The notes under the pieces are model-generated. The model ran no database searches. It was not told where the DNA came from and was given only the letters and a program-made list of their open reading frames with translations. Shown piece after piece: positions 45,500 to 56,819 of a stretch of DNA of 64,000 nucleotides. Position numbers and translations under genes: made by a program. Within the stretch, counting starts at the first letter, position 1. Every line of letters begins with the position of its first letter. This DNA comes from Gigaspora margarita (lineage: Eukaryota > Glomeromycota > Glomeromycetes > Diversisporales > Gigasporaceae): contig WTPW01001552.1 of NCBI GenBank assembly GCA_009809945.1, forward strand, positions 7,616 to 71,615, given 5' to 3'.

Positions 45500-47540
45500 A
45501 TACTGATTATAGTGATTTTGATATGGCAATTTTGACAAGCTTATGGGTATCAGATATACAATTTAATTTTATAATTAATTAGGTTTTAAGCTATCAAAAT
45601 ATTAGAATTTTCTCAATCACTATTTGCATTTATCTATAGTAAATACTGATTAGAATATTAAATAGTCTATATAAATCTCAAAATTCTATATCAATGATTT
45701 AAATTTTGATATTTATTGTATAACTATATTAAACTATAATAATTAATTAGATATATATTATTATAGTATTTAATAATTCATTAATTGCAATACTACTATT
45801 GCTATGATGTAATAAAAATACTTATTTTTTTTGAAATTTAGTCTATTAATTAAAGTTTCTTACAATAAATACAAATCACCAAGTTCTAAATAATTATAGT
45901 TCATGTTAGCCATTATCTGAATTAAATTACAACATCTATAAACTTTTTCTATTTCAATTATCCCTTCACATTTTTATTCAATTAGTCTAAAAAAATGTTG
46001 AGGTAGATCTAAACAAAATCCTTTTTGGATTTTCTGGATTATACAATGCCAATATGCAATTAAATAATATAGATGCAGCTAATTTTTGATTAAGGGTAGA
46101 GTATACATAAATCATTTATCATATGATATGCATTGCAAATTTTTTTGTGTAACTAATTATATAGAAAGCACAACTCTGTTTGGGTAATTACCTAATTTAG
46201 AAATATTTTTACTATTTGTTTTCTTGTATAACCCTGACAAAATTGAAGCCCCCAGACAAATATAACTATATAAGAACATATATTTTTTTAAAATCGTACA
46301 ACCTCTGAAGATTTACTACTGTAAATAGAAGGTTTAATCTGTATATTACCAAATTTTGGTAAAAATTAACTGTGCTTTTAAAAAACTTTTATTAGTAGCG
46401 TATTTCAAATTTTGTATGAAATCCCAATGTACCACCAAAATCATATGATAAATGATCTATATACACTCTATTCTTAAAGAAATAATTGATCTTTCAAATC
46501 CAGCCTTTGTTAGCAATAATAATTATTTAATACAAATCAAAATATAGTAATACACTATGCCTCTCAATGAGTAAGTTCAGGAAATCTTAATTACAATACA
46601 GCAATTCTAGTAGTTTGAGTTTTTAATAAAGAATATAATAAAAACTATTATGCAATAGAATAAATATATAATAAATATATATATCAGTACTGTATTTGCT
46701 ATTTGCTATTATGTTTTTAATAAATAAAAATTTATTATTATATAATAAATTGCATATAATAATAAATATACAAAAATAAATATACAATGGTATTTACAAT
46801 AACAAGATAAAGATTACATCAAGTTACATCAAGTTACAACATACTAGATTAAGTTACAGCATGTATAAAAAGTTATAACTTGAATAATTTTATTGGCACA
46901 TATACAAGTTATACCAAGCTGTAATTTAGAGCAAAAAGTTATGACTAGTTATAACTCAGTTACAGTATAGACTATTCTAATTTCTCAATTTCTGCCTGCA
47001 CCTCTAGTTGGGATATGTTAGAGTGTATCTAAATTATAGTTAGTTGGATAGAATTGACCAATTTTACCCAAGGTTATAAAAAATTTTACTAATAAATCAT
47101 ATCTATTCATTAAGAAAAATGCCTAGCTAATAATTTTGATATAGAAGCTGCTAACAACTAGAGCTAAATACCAACCTAGATCCGATGCATCCAACCTGGA
47201 AATTTGGTGATAGTCCTATAAAATCAATGAGTACAAGGTTATGCTTCAAATAAGCACATGTCAGATCAGATAACTACTACAAAAATAAAAATCTTAATAA
47301 ATATTTCAATTACTAACTTAATAAATTTATTAAAAGTTATATATGCAAAGTTGATTTTTCTTTTTATAAAACTTAGGTCAGTCAATCAGATTTTTTTTAA
47401 TTTGCTATAAATTAATAGAATGATGCTTATATCTTAAGGTTATACAAGGTTAATTTTTTGCATCAATCCTATTATATAATTATAGCAAATTAAAGTCTCT
47501 TTTGGGTGACACTATATGGGAATAGTAGTATGCAGAAATA
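45500..47540. other. Second half of block copy B, no gene seen
   Basis: Collinear with 21770-23830 of copy A, AT-rich and non-coding as far as I can see. Confidence 0.4.
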
Positions 47541-47544
47541 TTGA

Positions 47545-47801
47545 TAATTGGGAGTGAGTCAATAGAAATCAAGCAAATTTTTTTTAGTAATTTTTTTTTA
47601 AAGCTTAAATCAAAAAAATTTAACTAAATCTTGATCTAATTTTGATAATTTTTTTTTAAATTAATTCTATAGGTTTATAAAATTAATTTAAAAATTTTTT
47701 TATCAAATTTGATTAAATTTTTGTTAAATTATTCCTGTTCAAACTTCAAAAAAATTACATTATAAAAGTTTGCTTGATTTCTATTGACTCACCTCCAATT
47801 A
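47545..47801. mobile_element. Foldback element in copy B
   Basis: TIR TAATTGGGAGTGAGTCAATA with inverted TATTGACTCACCTCCAATTA, and long AT-rich complementary arms. Counterpart of 23832-24068; more of its left outer arm is present than in copy A. Confidence 0.7.
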
Positions 47802-48289
47802 GTAAATTTTTGCCCCTGATTTGCAAATTTAGTAAGCAGGAGTGTGATCCACATTTTATGTTTTTTTATTATAATAAAATCAGATTTCACTCTAGTGATG
47901 TTCATAGCAGATTTCACTTTTCACAACTTAGATTTCAACCTGTCATATTATAATTATCGAAATGACTGTGAATTTTTGGTAATAAAATTGTAGTTTTTAT
48001 AATATAATTTTCAGCCAGTATATCACTTGAGTATAATCTTGTATAGATGAAAATTTTATTAACAAAAACTGCATGTTTATTATCAAAAAATAATTATTGA
48101 AAATTGCTGATTATCATTACAAAATTCATTATTTGCTCTACTACTTTTCAGATCAGCAGTAAGTATATGAATTTTATACAAAATCCCTACATAAAATACT
48201 CTTCTCTGCTGAATTACCACCGTGTACTAATTAAGATTTTGTCTTAGAAATGTAAGAGACCTAGAGTACTAATTGCCACTAATTATAGT

Positions 48290-48960
48290 AGTCTTCCGTT
48301 CCTGGTTTTGCATGACAATATTGCACAGCTATCTAGTGGTTATACAGCAAATTAAGCTGCGTGCATCTACAAAATCTTGCATATTATTGGATTATGCATG
48401 AGGCGAAGCAATGATGTGAATGCATATTGAGAGCATCGCATGTTGCACCTTCACCGAGCATGTATAGTACTTTCTTCTATATCCAGACAATATCTGCCCA
48501 TCATTATATGCTTTAATGCTTTTGATTGGATTTACAATCCATGATCAAAGATGTTAAGACTAAAATATTGATGAGCAAGTTATGATCAAGAATGTTATCA
48601 CAATTCAAATTCTGGCAATTGTATCATGATAGTACCAATCAACCTTAATGACATACGGTATTGTGTATCGATTTGTAACAAACTTCTTTATAGTAAGTTG
48701 AGTAAAAGCATTGCTGCCATAGTCCTATATTTGTCTATTGTATAAGAATTGATTAACCAAACAGCTTTAATAGGTTTTTGTCTTGATTAAATTGCATAAC
48801 GATCACTATAAAAAAATATCCTTTTTTATTGTCTTTTGGGATTGCACTAACTAAATATGTTATGAACCACATTACATATCGTCACCATACTTAGGAATGT
48901 TAAGTGATAGTGATGCGTCTGATGAGGGTCCCTAAAAAGTCCAGGTTCGAACTAGTTAAG
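48290..48960. repeat. Repeat Y, right flank of copy B
   Basis: Direct relative of 24541-25960 and 34369-35095: starts GTCTTCCGTTCCTGGTTTTG and ends with ATTGCACTAACTAAATATGT and TACTTAGGAATG. It is missing the middle third present in the other two. Confidence 0.6.
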
Positions 48961-49735
48961 AAACTAGCTCACCCTCTCCCTATCAAAAAAAATGTATAGA
49001 ACAAGTACTATAATCACATTTAGATCGATGTAAATTAGCCAAAGATCACAAGATATAGGACTGCTTTTAGCTGTGGTAGCTCTCTCACAAAAAAATTTTA
49101 CCCCTGTGATTTTTATCCAATAAAGCCCAATGAAACTCTTTAAGGTTAGGGTGAGAAGTCACATTAGGAGGTAAACTCATTGATTAATATTTTTGTGAAA
49201 ATCTTTAGCCATTCTGTTTTTCGGTCTAGTACTAAACTGGTTTCTAAAAGGTCCAGTCTGGACTCAGTATGAACTAGATCACTTACCCTAATAAGGCATT
49301 TACTGTAGATAGATAAGCTTGTCAGAACAGCCATCCAATAATCAACATTACGATTGCAGCTATCATAGCATATAATTGGTTGATTAATTGATTGATTGGA
49401 TGCTACAGCAGAAACATGCATACCGCAAATGTGTACAACTTGTGCAGGGGGGTTCCAAAATTCTGGATCAGAATGCTTCAAAGTGCATCAGAATCATGGT
49501 CAGTTGGATCATAATTGATCTATTTTTGCCCAAGATTATTAAAATTTTCTAATAAATCATATCATTTAAGTAAAAAATGCCCAGCTGATAATTTTGATGT
49601 AAACATACTAACAACTAGGGCTAAACAACGATCTAGATCTGACACATCCAACCCTGAAATTTAGGATAGCTCTGTAAAAGAGTACAAGGTTATGCTTCAG
49701 ATGAGCACATGTCAGATCGAATGACTACTACAGAA
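48955..49735. repeat. Shuffled third fragment of the long block, with a small inversion
   Basis: 48955-49075 and 49206-49280 match about 21340-21520 in direct orientation, 49475-49735 matches about 23260-23530 directly, but 49310-49470 matches about 21640-21800 in reverse complement. The apparent minus-strand ORF at 49164-49481 lies over this inverted piece; its text (WNPPAQVVHICGMHVSAVAS) is the repeat read through and not a recognised protein. Confidence 0.65.
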
Positions 49736-49744
49736 AAAAATTTC

Positions 49745-49778
49745 TCTACTTATATATATATATTATATATCTATATTT

Positions 49779-49833
<55 letters not shown>

Positions 49834-49840
49834 CTTGTAA
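49745..49840. repeat. (TA)n microsatellite
   Basis: A run of TA dinucleotides about 95 bp long with a few interruptions. Confidence 0.9.
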
Positions 49841-49849
49841 TTCTCTGAA

Positions 49850-50945
49850 TGCTAAAAAACGTAACCTTTAAAATGCTTTTAATTGGTTGCTTTCTGATCC
49901 GGTGGTTACATGTGATTATGTAGATCATTAATCACTATCAGAATTTAGTTTTTAAAATGCCTTTGGTTGGTTGATTGCTGGTCCAGTGATTACATGCATT
50001 ATTGTGTATATTTGTTATCATGCATGTTAGTTATTGTATATATTATGATATGGTAATAATTATGGAGTTAAAGTGGCAATGTAGTACTTATGCATATATG
50101 TATAATGACAAAATAATTACATGATGGTAAAGTACTTACTTTTTTTTATTTTTACTTAATTTATTTTTACAGATCACTAAAAAATGGATTAGGGATACAA
50201 TTCAATTTTTTTTTGATTGCTGGGTAAGATGTGTATATAATTCGATGTTATGTGATACAGTTTACAGACAATGATGTTTTGGAGTTTTCCGTTTATCTCG
50301 TGTATTTGATTGTATCATTTTGATAACATAATCACTTTTAACTAGAAGGTTTGTTAAGATTAATCTCTTTGTAAAATTGATGTAAAAGTATATACATGTT
50401 TTTTATGTAGTTAATTGCCACTAGAATTTATCCTTTAAAATGCCTTTGGTTAGTTGATTGCTGATCTGGTGATTACATGCATTATAAATTGTGCATGTAA
50501 GTTGTTGTATATATATCTTTATTTATTATTGTATGTATGTAGTAGGTTATGGTAAGTATATATGTCATGATTCTAGTAATAATTATAGCATTAAAGTGGC
50601 GATATAGTAATAATATGTATGTGATGTGATGACAAAATAATTATGTAATGGTAAGATAATTAAAAGGCGAGCAGATTCTTTTATTTTTACTTGATTTTTT
50701 TCTTATAGATCACTATAAAATGGATTAAGGATAGCTTTTGTGATCAAAATTTTAAACAATTCAATTCGAGTTCGTTGATGTGTTTATTGATTTGAAGTTA
50801 TGCAATATGGTTTACAGGTCATAGGGTGTTTGGGGTTTCTGTTTGTCACAGATATTTGATTGCTTCATTTTGATAACATAATCACTTTTAACTAGAGGGT
50901 TTGATGAGTTTATTTTTTTGTAAATTAATGTAAAAGTATGTATAC
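49850..50945. repeat. Tandem repeat of about 500 bp, two units plus a displaced third
   Basis: Units at about 49925-50400 and 50405-50945 share CCTTTGGTT(G/A)GTTGATTGCTG, GATTACATGCATTAT, TAACATAATCACTTTTAACT and the preceding TTACAG(A/G)... stretch. A third, more diverged unit lies at about 54790-55060, beyond the 3.8-kb element that was inserted between units. Confidence 0.65.
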
Positions 50946-51138
50946 ACGTAAACAGAGCATAGTGGGCTTTTATTCTGATTGAATAATTTTTGTAGATCAT
51001 TTTATGATTTTACAAAAATCTGATTGGTTAATATATTTATATTAAAAACAAGCCAAAGTAAAATATTTTGCAAGGAGATATATTTTTAAATTAATAATTT
51101 ATTACAGTACTTGGATCTAATGTTATACATGTATAATT

Positions 51139-52369
51139 AGTGTTTAAAATTCAAATCAAAAGTTATGTTCTCAAAAGAGCATAATTTAAATTTTTATTGT
51201 TCTCAAAAACTTTTTAGTGTTCATTATATATTAAATATATTGAACATTAATTTTTAAAGAATGTTCATGTATATATTAGCTTCAAACAATATTGATATAT
51301 ATTATTTATTTAATTTACAACAAATTAATTCAAATTAATAAAATCAATAATATAATAATTAATTCTATGATCAAATTTGCACTATTTTTGGTATCCTAAT
51401 TGAAATTAAGCTTTTCTTATACTGCACTTACTCACTTGTGGTTTAACATATTGTGAATTAAAGTTATATCTAACGTTTAATAATAAAATAAGCATATTAT
51501 AAATAAATAACTTATGCTCTAATAGTTTAATATAGTAGATAAATTAATTTTTAATAAAGAATTCTGTTGTTAATAATAGAATAATAACTTATTTGAAAAT
51601 AAATTTTATACATACAATTCATACACTAAGTTCATGCTTATCTATTAATAATTTTTTAAGCTTTGTATATGATTCTTTGTATTTTTTCAATATAATACAA
51701 TGTATTAATCATTTTTTAAACTTTGTATATGATTCTTTGTATTTTTTCAACATAACACAATATATTATACAATTTAATTTCTAATGATTTTGTTAAAACT
51801 TCAAGTGCTTTTTATATTTGCTCATAGTAAAACAAGCCTTTCTATAATATTTTACTAATGCTATTATCAGTTAATGCAATAAATTAGAATCCAATTACTT
51901 TGTTATTTAACTATTTAAACTTTGTACTAACAAATACTTTGCTTAGTATTAGCATATCATTTGATCCAAATTATCTATATATAAGTCTATACAATAATGA
52001 TACTCTTAATATAAAAAACATACTGCATAGCTAATAAATATTTATTTTAAAATCTTTAAAGGCTATTCCTTAAATATTTATTAGTTACCCATATTGTACA
52101 ACTTTAAACATATGTGCTATACATAGTATATACATATGTACAGAATTTGTTATGATCAAATTACATTATCAAATTGATAAACATTTTATATAATTTATTG
52201 TTCTCATTAGTAAATCTAGAACATAAAAATTTTATAAATGTTCTCCTTGAAAACATTTCAAGAGAATAAAATGTTCTCAAATAAGAGAACCCTTTTTTAA
52301 ATATCATTGTTCTTAAAAAAACTCAAAAGTTCATTGAGAACTATGAGAACATTAAATTTTAAACTCTGT
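51139..52369. mobile_element. hAT-like element, 1.2 kb, with GTTCTC subterminal repeats
   Basis: Ends AGTGTTTAAAATTCAAATC and, as the complement of the right, ACAGAGTTTAAAATTTAATG. The TSD GTATAATT lies at 51131-51138 and 52370-52377. Both subterminal regions carry several GTTCTCA motifs facing inward. The middle carries a sequence that looks like part of a TPR gene on the minus strand. Confidence 0.7.
51600..51910 (-). pseudogene. Possible TPR gene fragment inside a hAT-like element
   Basis: The minus strand reads, with stops between, KGLFYYEQI, KALEVLTKSLEIKLYN, then two related blocks around YVEKIQRIIYKV and YIEKIQRIIYKA. The ALxxLTKSLEI and RGLFYYEQ texts are TPR-like, with the usual A/L spacing. 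The two last blocks form a direct DNA repeat of about 60 bp (51648-51770), on the plus strand around GTATATGATTCTTTGTATTT. Short and decayed; I put it forward as a captured host fragment with modest confidence. Confidence 0.35.
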
Positions 52370-52734
52370 GTATAATTCTATTGTTTTTTTTAAAAAAAAA
52401 AATCAAAAAAATCTTAAATATGGACTAACAATTTTTTAGATTTAACTATTCATATTTTAACAAATGTTTTTGTAAATTGTTAGATTCATATATACAAAAG
52501 TTACCTATAGTTAATTTAACCTATTATCATAATCAAAAAAAAATAAACATAACCTAAAAGATCTATAGTTTATAACGTAAGATATGAACTTTCTAATTTT
52601 TTTTGTCTCATACTCTAGGGATTTGTATCATGAATCCGAATTCAATCTTGTGACAGAAAATCATTACTTTAATAAGACTTTGTTATAATAAACTAATTAA
52701 AGTATGGTGCCATAATTAGCTAATTATTACAATT

Positions 52735-53160
52735 ATATTTATTACATATTTATTACATGACGCTTTTTAAAACCTTAATTGTAATTACATTTATTACATG
52801 TATTAATATTATTACATGTAGTTATATTATTACATGTAATGATATTATTATATATAATATTATTACATATAATATTATTTATTACATGTAATAATGTAAT
52901 AATATTATTACATGTAGTATTATTTATTACATGTAATATTATTTATTACATGTAATATTATTTATTACATGTAATATTATTTATTATATGTAATATTATT
53001 TATTACATGTAATAATATAATAATATTATTATATACAATAATATTATTATATACAAAATATTATTATATACAATTACATTATTATTTATTATGTTATTTA
53101 TTATATATAATAATATAATAATATATAAAATATATTTTATTATTATATATAATTAAATAA
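52735..53160. repeat. AT-rich minisatellite (TTACATGTAATATTATTTA)
   Basis: Palindromic unit of about 19 bp, ATTACATGTAATATTATTT, many units with drift. It resumes at about 54590-54650 on the other side of the retroposon, showing that the retroposon and the pogo-like MITE inserted into the array region. Confidence 0.75.
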
Positions 53161-53258
53161 TTTAAATTTTAATCTTATTTAAAAAATAATTTATTAATTA
53201 AACTATTTTGTTTTATTTATATTATACAATTTTAATTTATTAACTTTATTTTTTTATA

Positions 53259-53406
53259 CAGTCAAACCTCAATATAATCACCAGCTCAAGAAGCAANAAT
53301 CTGATGATTATAANAAGTTNNANNNNTTTAAAGGTCAAATTTTATAAAGTTTATAATAGATTGAACTTAAAAATAGTATAATTAAAATTATAATGAGATT
53401 TGATTG
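53259..53406. mobile_element. Pogo/mariner-like MITE, about 148 bp, with Ns
   Basis: TIR CAGTCAAACCTCAATATAAT against CAATCAAATCTCATTATAAT (complement of the right end), TA on both sides. The interior includes unresolved bases (53297-53327). Confidence 0.65.
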
Positions 53407-53552
53407 TATTTACTAAGATGTATTATATATTTAAATAAATACTATACCTTTAGCTTTATTTATTTACAATATTATAATTATATAACATAATAATAATAAT
53501 TATAAAATAAAAACTTATTATTTTGTAATAATAATTATTACTTGTAACAATA

Positions 53553-54587
53553 ATTTTTTTTTGTATTCAAAGTGTCCACTTAGGGATCAGGAAATTTTAT
53601 TCAAGTTTTAGGGCTGTTGGTAATCCCACGTGGGGGACTACCAACATTTGTTACAATGATGAGAGTACAACTAGCCACACCTGCAACATTTGGTTGCCTA
53701 TTTAAGTAGCTACCCTAAGGTTCTACGCTAGCTGCCATACCTGCAACCCACATACTGGCATTGTCTATTTAAACCCTCTGATCCTTGTCCCTCCTGCCAA
53801 CCCTCTTGTATCACTAGAACATTGTTCCAGATACTGGTTCTATGCCCTTAGGACTCCATACACCAGGCAGGTATCCTCGCGGAAAACTTGGTAGAGTGGT
53901 ACCTGTCCTACACAGATATTTACATACACTTCAGTAATTATTGCTATGGCTCGCGCCAACACTTGCAAGACAAGGTAATTCCTGTCCTCTTACCAATACC
54001 TACTTCTGCCCTTGCGAAGTTCACCAACCCTGGTACCTCACCCCTTCATCTTCCTGAGCATATTCCCTGGTACTTCGCAAAACTCCCAATCTGATTGCCC
54101 AGAAGGATTGGTCAGCCCAGCTTTAGAATGCCATTATGGTCTCCCTTTCCTTGGTCCACGCTTCTATAACATGTGTCCTTTTCCTTTAGTACGACTCTGG
54201 CAGCTCAGTTGGTAGGGTCCTCTGACCCTCTATATGTCCTAGTTTTCCCGGCTAGCCTACCTGTTCCCACTCTGTTTTGTGATACCGTTTAAAGCTGACT
54301 TTCTCTGCTCGGGGCTTGCCAAGCATGTTTTCCAATCCAATGCCCCTGGGGGTTATTTTTACCACCTTATGCATGGCTCCCAAATTGGTATTGTTGTTAT
54401 ACCAATATGCTCTTGGTGCAACCCAGGTTACAGATCTACCAATCTAGCTTATAGTTTGAGTTAATGTAACACAGGTATGAATTTTTGAAAAATGTCTCCG
54501 GTAGGATTCGAACTCTGTACCTGTAGTCACAAATGCTTGGGGGGTGACAAACATCCAACTTCACTAAGTCGCCACACCCCTATTACT
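53553..54587 (-). mobile_element. tRNA-headed retroposon (long SINE), 1 kb, GC-richer
   Basis: On the minus strand it starts GGGGTGTGGCGACTTAGTGA and has CAGAGTTCGAATCCTACCGG, a B box (GTTCGAATCC) at tRNA-like distance with a long variable-arm-like stretch, as in Leu/Ser tRNAs. It ends in an A run at 53553-53561. ATTACTTGTAAC occurs just before 53553 and again after 54587, a TSD of 12 bp or more. GC content is far above the surroundings. A second tRNA-like A-box string, AGCTCAGTTGGTAGGG, lies on the plus strand near 54202. Open frames across it are GC-driven and not recognised. Confidence 0.7.
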
Positions 54588-55064
54588 TGTAACTATAATT
54601 ATTACATGTAATAATATTTATTACATGTAATAATATTTATTACATAAAATAAATGTAATTACAATTATGACTTTTGTAATAAATAATTATTACATTATGA
54701 CAAATTGCATTTTGAATTATGGCACCAATTATTAAAAATAATCTTTAAAAATTAGCCAATCATAATAAAGCCCACTATGCATGTAAACAGTAGAATAATT
54801 ATTTGATAAAATGTAATTAAAAGGCGAACAGAAATTTTTTTTGTGATCCACTATAAAATATGATTGATGTGAATATAATTAGAAGGCTAGCAAGTGGATT
54901 ACTAGATATAAGATGAAATATGTATATATTATATGGTGTTATTTTATGCAATTTGCTAGTAGAAATATTTTAAGATTTTCAGTTTGCCTTGGGTTACAGA
55001 TTACTTCGTTGCAATAACATAATTGCATTTAATCAAAAAATTTTAATTTAACGCAGACAATTTT

Positions 55065-56430
55065 CTAATTAGGTATTGAAGTATTTGGCTTTCATGAGAT
55101 TGTATCAATCAGTTTTTTTGTTCAAAATGTAATAATTTTACTATAAAATAGTATTAATTGGACAAATCTTTTCATATTTATATTTATATTTATATTTATA
55201 TTACTTTCATTAAATAAAGGCTAACATTTAGATAGTTTTAAAATTCTCATAGTTGGTAGTTTTTAAATTCTTATAGTTAGTGAAGATGCTGTTTGGTTAT
55301 TGATAATTTTTATTTGTATAGCAAAGTGAAGACTATATTTTGTCAGGTTATTTTTAAAATCCTTATACTAAATATTTTTAAAATTCTCATAGTAGGTTAA
55401 AATCTTTATTTAGTCTGATTATTTTAATATTTTGTAGTTAGAAAAATTTATATTGATTGAATAATTTTCAAAGACTTATTCAGTTAGATTATGTTAAAAT
55501 TTCATTGTTGGTGAAAACTATACTTGGTAATTTCTTGAATTTTTATATCTGGAAGGTTTTTAAAATTTTTAGTTGTTGGGTAAAGAATTAATAGGAATTG
55601 AAAAACATTTTTAAAGTTCTAATAATCTTGAATTCAAATTTTAAATAAACTAGTTTACAGGTTGTTTCAAATTTTTTTTTTTATGGTTGCAACAAATAAA
55701 AGCATTGCAATTGTTATTTGATATTTAAAATGAAAAGTTAGGATAATGTTTTATGAACAAAATATAGTATAAAAAGTTTAAATTATTAATAAGTAGCTGC
55801 ACGACATAGTTGTGCGATACCAGGAGCGGGGAAGTCAGTATGTTATTAAGCCAGATATTATGTATAAATAGAATTATCTAACATAATTTTTTCTAAACAC
55901 CCATTAGATTTTATTTATATATATGTTGTTATGGGGTGAAATGGACAATATTTTATTTATGTAATGCAAATGATGATAAAAAGGCAGTTTGCCAGAGGCA
56001 TAACATGGTGATTTAATATGATTTATTATAAAAGTAGCTTATGTATTGATTTAGTCTGAGTTTATTATATATTTATTGAAATTAACTATAGATAATCTGA
56101 AGATTTTCTTAAGAAGAGTGAAACAACTTCCTTGTTATACTTTCAGACTATTAGAGAAACTGTAAAGCTTTAATAAACCAAAATTATATGTTATTTTACC
56201 TCATTTGACTTTAATATGCCATGTGTATTAGGTGATATATGGCATGATATAACTAAGTCACCTACCTTAAGGCTAAGCCTAGTACATTAGAGCTGGATAT
56301 CATATGAAATGTGGTATAGTATAATTTTATAATTGAAATTACTTGACAATGTGATTTAACTATTGTAATCATCCGGATACACTAGTTGGCTATTTATGGT
56401 ATTCAACTTTGATTTGCAATCAGGTTAAGG
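55065..56430. other. Gene-free AT-rich stretch
   Basis: No gene. At 55175-55205 a short TTTATA run; at 55800-55850 a relative of the repeat Y end (ACCAGGAGCGGGGAAG), here in reverse orientation. Confidence 0.4.
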
Positions 56431-56434
56431 CAGA

Positions 56435-56609
56435 AGGACCCTGAAATATATATAGATAGGTCAGGTATTAGTTTGCTTATTTTGGGGTTTTATACAAATC
56501 TTTCTATTTTAGTAATTTTTTGCTTATTTTTGAGGTTATTTTTGCAAATCTTTCTATTTTTAGTAATTTTATAATTAACCTGACCTATCTATATATATTT
56601 TGGGGTCCT
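56435..56609. mobile_element. AGGACC-end MITE, 175 bp
   Basis: TIR AGGACCCTGAAATATATATA and AGGACCCCAAAATATATATA (complement of the right end), followed by GATAGGTCAGGT on both. Inside, a 50-bp stretch with TTTTGCTTATTTT is repeated in tandem. Flanks AGGCAGA and AGACAGA suggest a 7- or 8-bp TSD. Confidence 0.7.
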
Positions 56610-56819
56610 AGACAGATATGCTTAGTATCAATTTCATATTTTTATTTTTATAAAATTACAAGCGTTCATAGCATGCCAACAGTGCCCTCTAGAGATCACA
56701 TTTCTTGAATAATAGAAGGCTTCCAAAAATTTGCAAATTAGTAATCTCATAAAATAAATTTTACAAACCATACTATTTGGTGCCTGCAGTATGTTTTTAA
56801 AGTTGCTAGATTGTATTAA

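Larger units (their letters stand above)
35158..48290. repeat. Long duplicated block, copy B (about 13.1 kb)
   Basis: Collinear with 15600-24540. It is longer because of at least eight insertions absent from copy A: 35969-36215, 38584-38820, 39231-39535, 40211-40383, 40651-41180, 41310-43835, 44931-45225 and 45319-45487. Their sum plus TSDs (about 4.5 kb) accounts for the length difference. Ns occur at about 37171 and 39633-39675. Confidence 0.85.
50956..54780. mobile_element. 3.8-kb TIR element with four nested insertions
   Basis: Inverted ends of about 45 bp: AGCATAGTGGGCTTTTATTC at the left and GCATAGTGGGCTTTATTATG as the complement of the right, continuing through (A/G)GAT(C/T)ATTTT. The flanks GTAAACAG (50948-50955 and 54783-54790) are an 8-bp perfect TSD, 10 bp with one mismatch. 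It holds a hAT-like element (51139-52369), an AT minisatellite, a pogo-like MITE and a tRNA-headed retroposon. Only about 1 kb is its own sequence, and no transposase is visible. Confidence 0.7.

Noticed and set aside
34369-48960. Flanking Y repeats as the long terminal repeats of a retroelement
   Set aside because: The gene inside is transposase-like with introns, the Y copies differ in internal content, and no primer-binding site or polypurine tract was seen.
49164-49481. 105-codon minus-strand frame
   Set aside because: It overlies an inverted fragment of the long repeat block; equivalent positions in copies A and B are not open.
54195-54260. Functional tRNA gene from the AGCTCAGTTGGTAGGG string
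   Set aside because: No matching acceptor stem, anticodon loop or good B box follows at tRNA distance.
53888-54464. Three plus-strand frames in the GC-rich island
   Set aside because: They overlap in different frames, have no recognised motif and lie inside a retroposon with tail and TSD; GC content lowers stop frequency.
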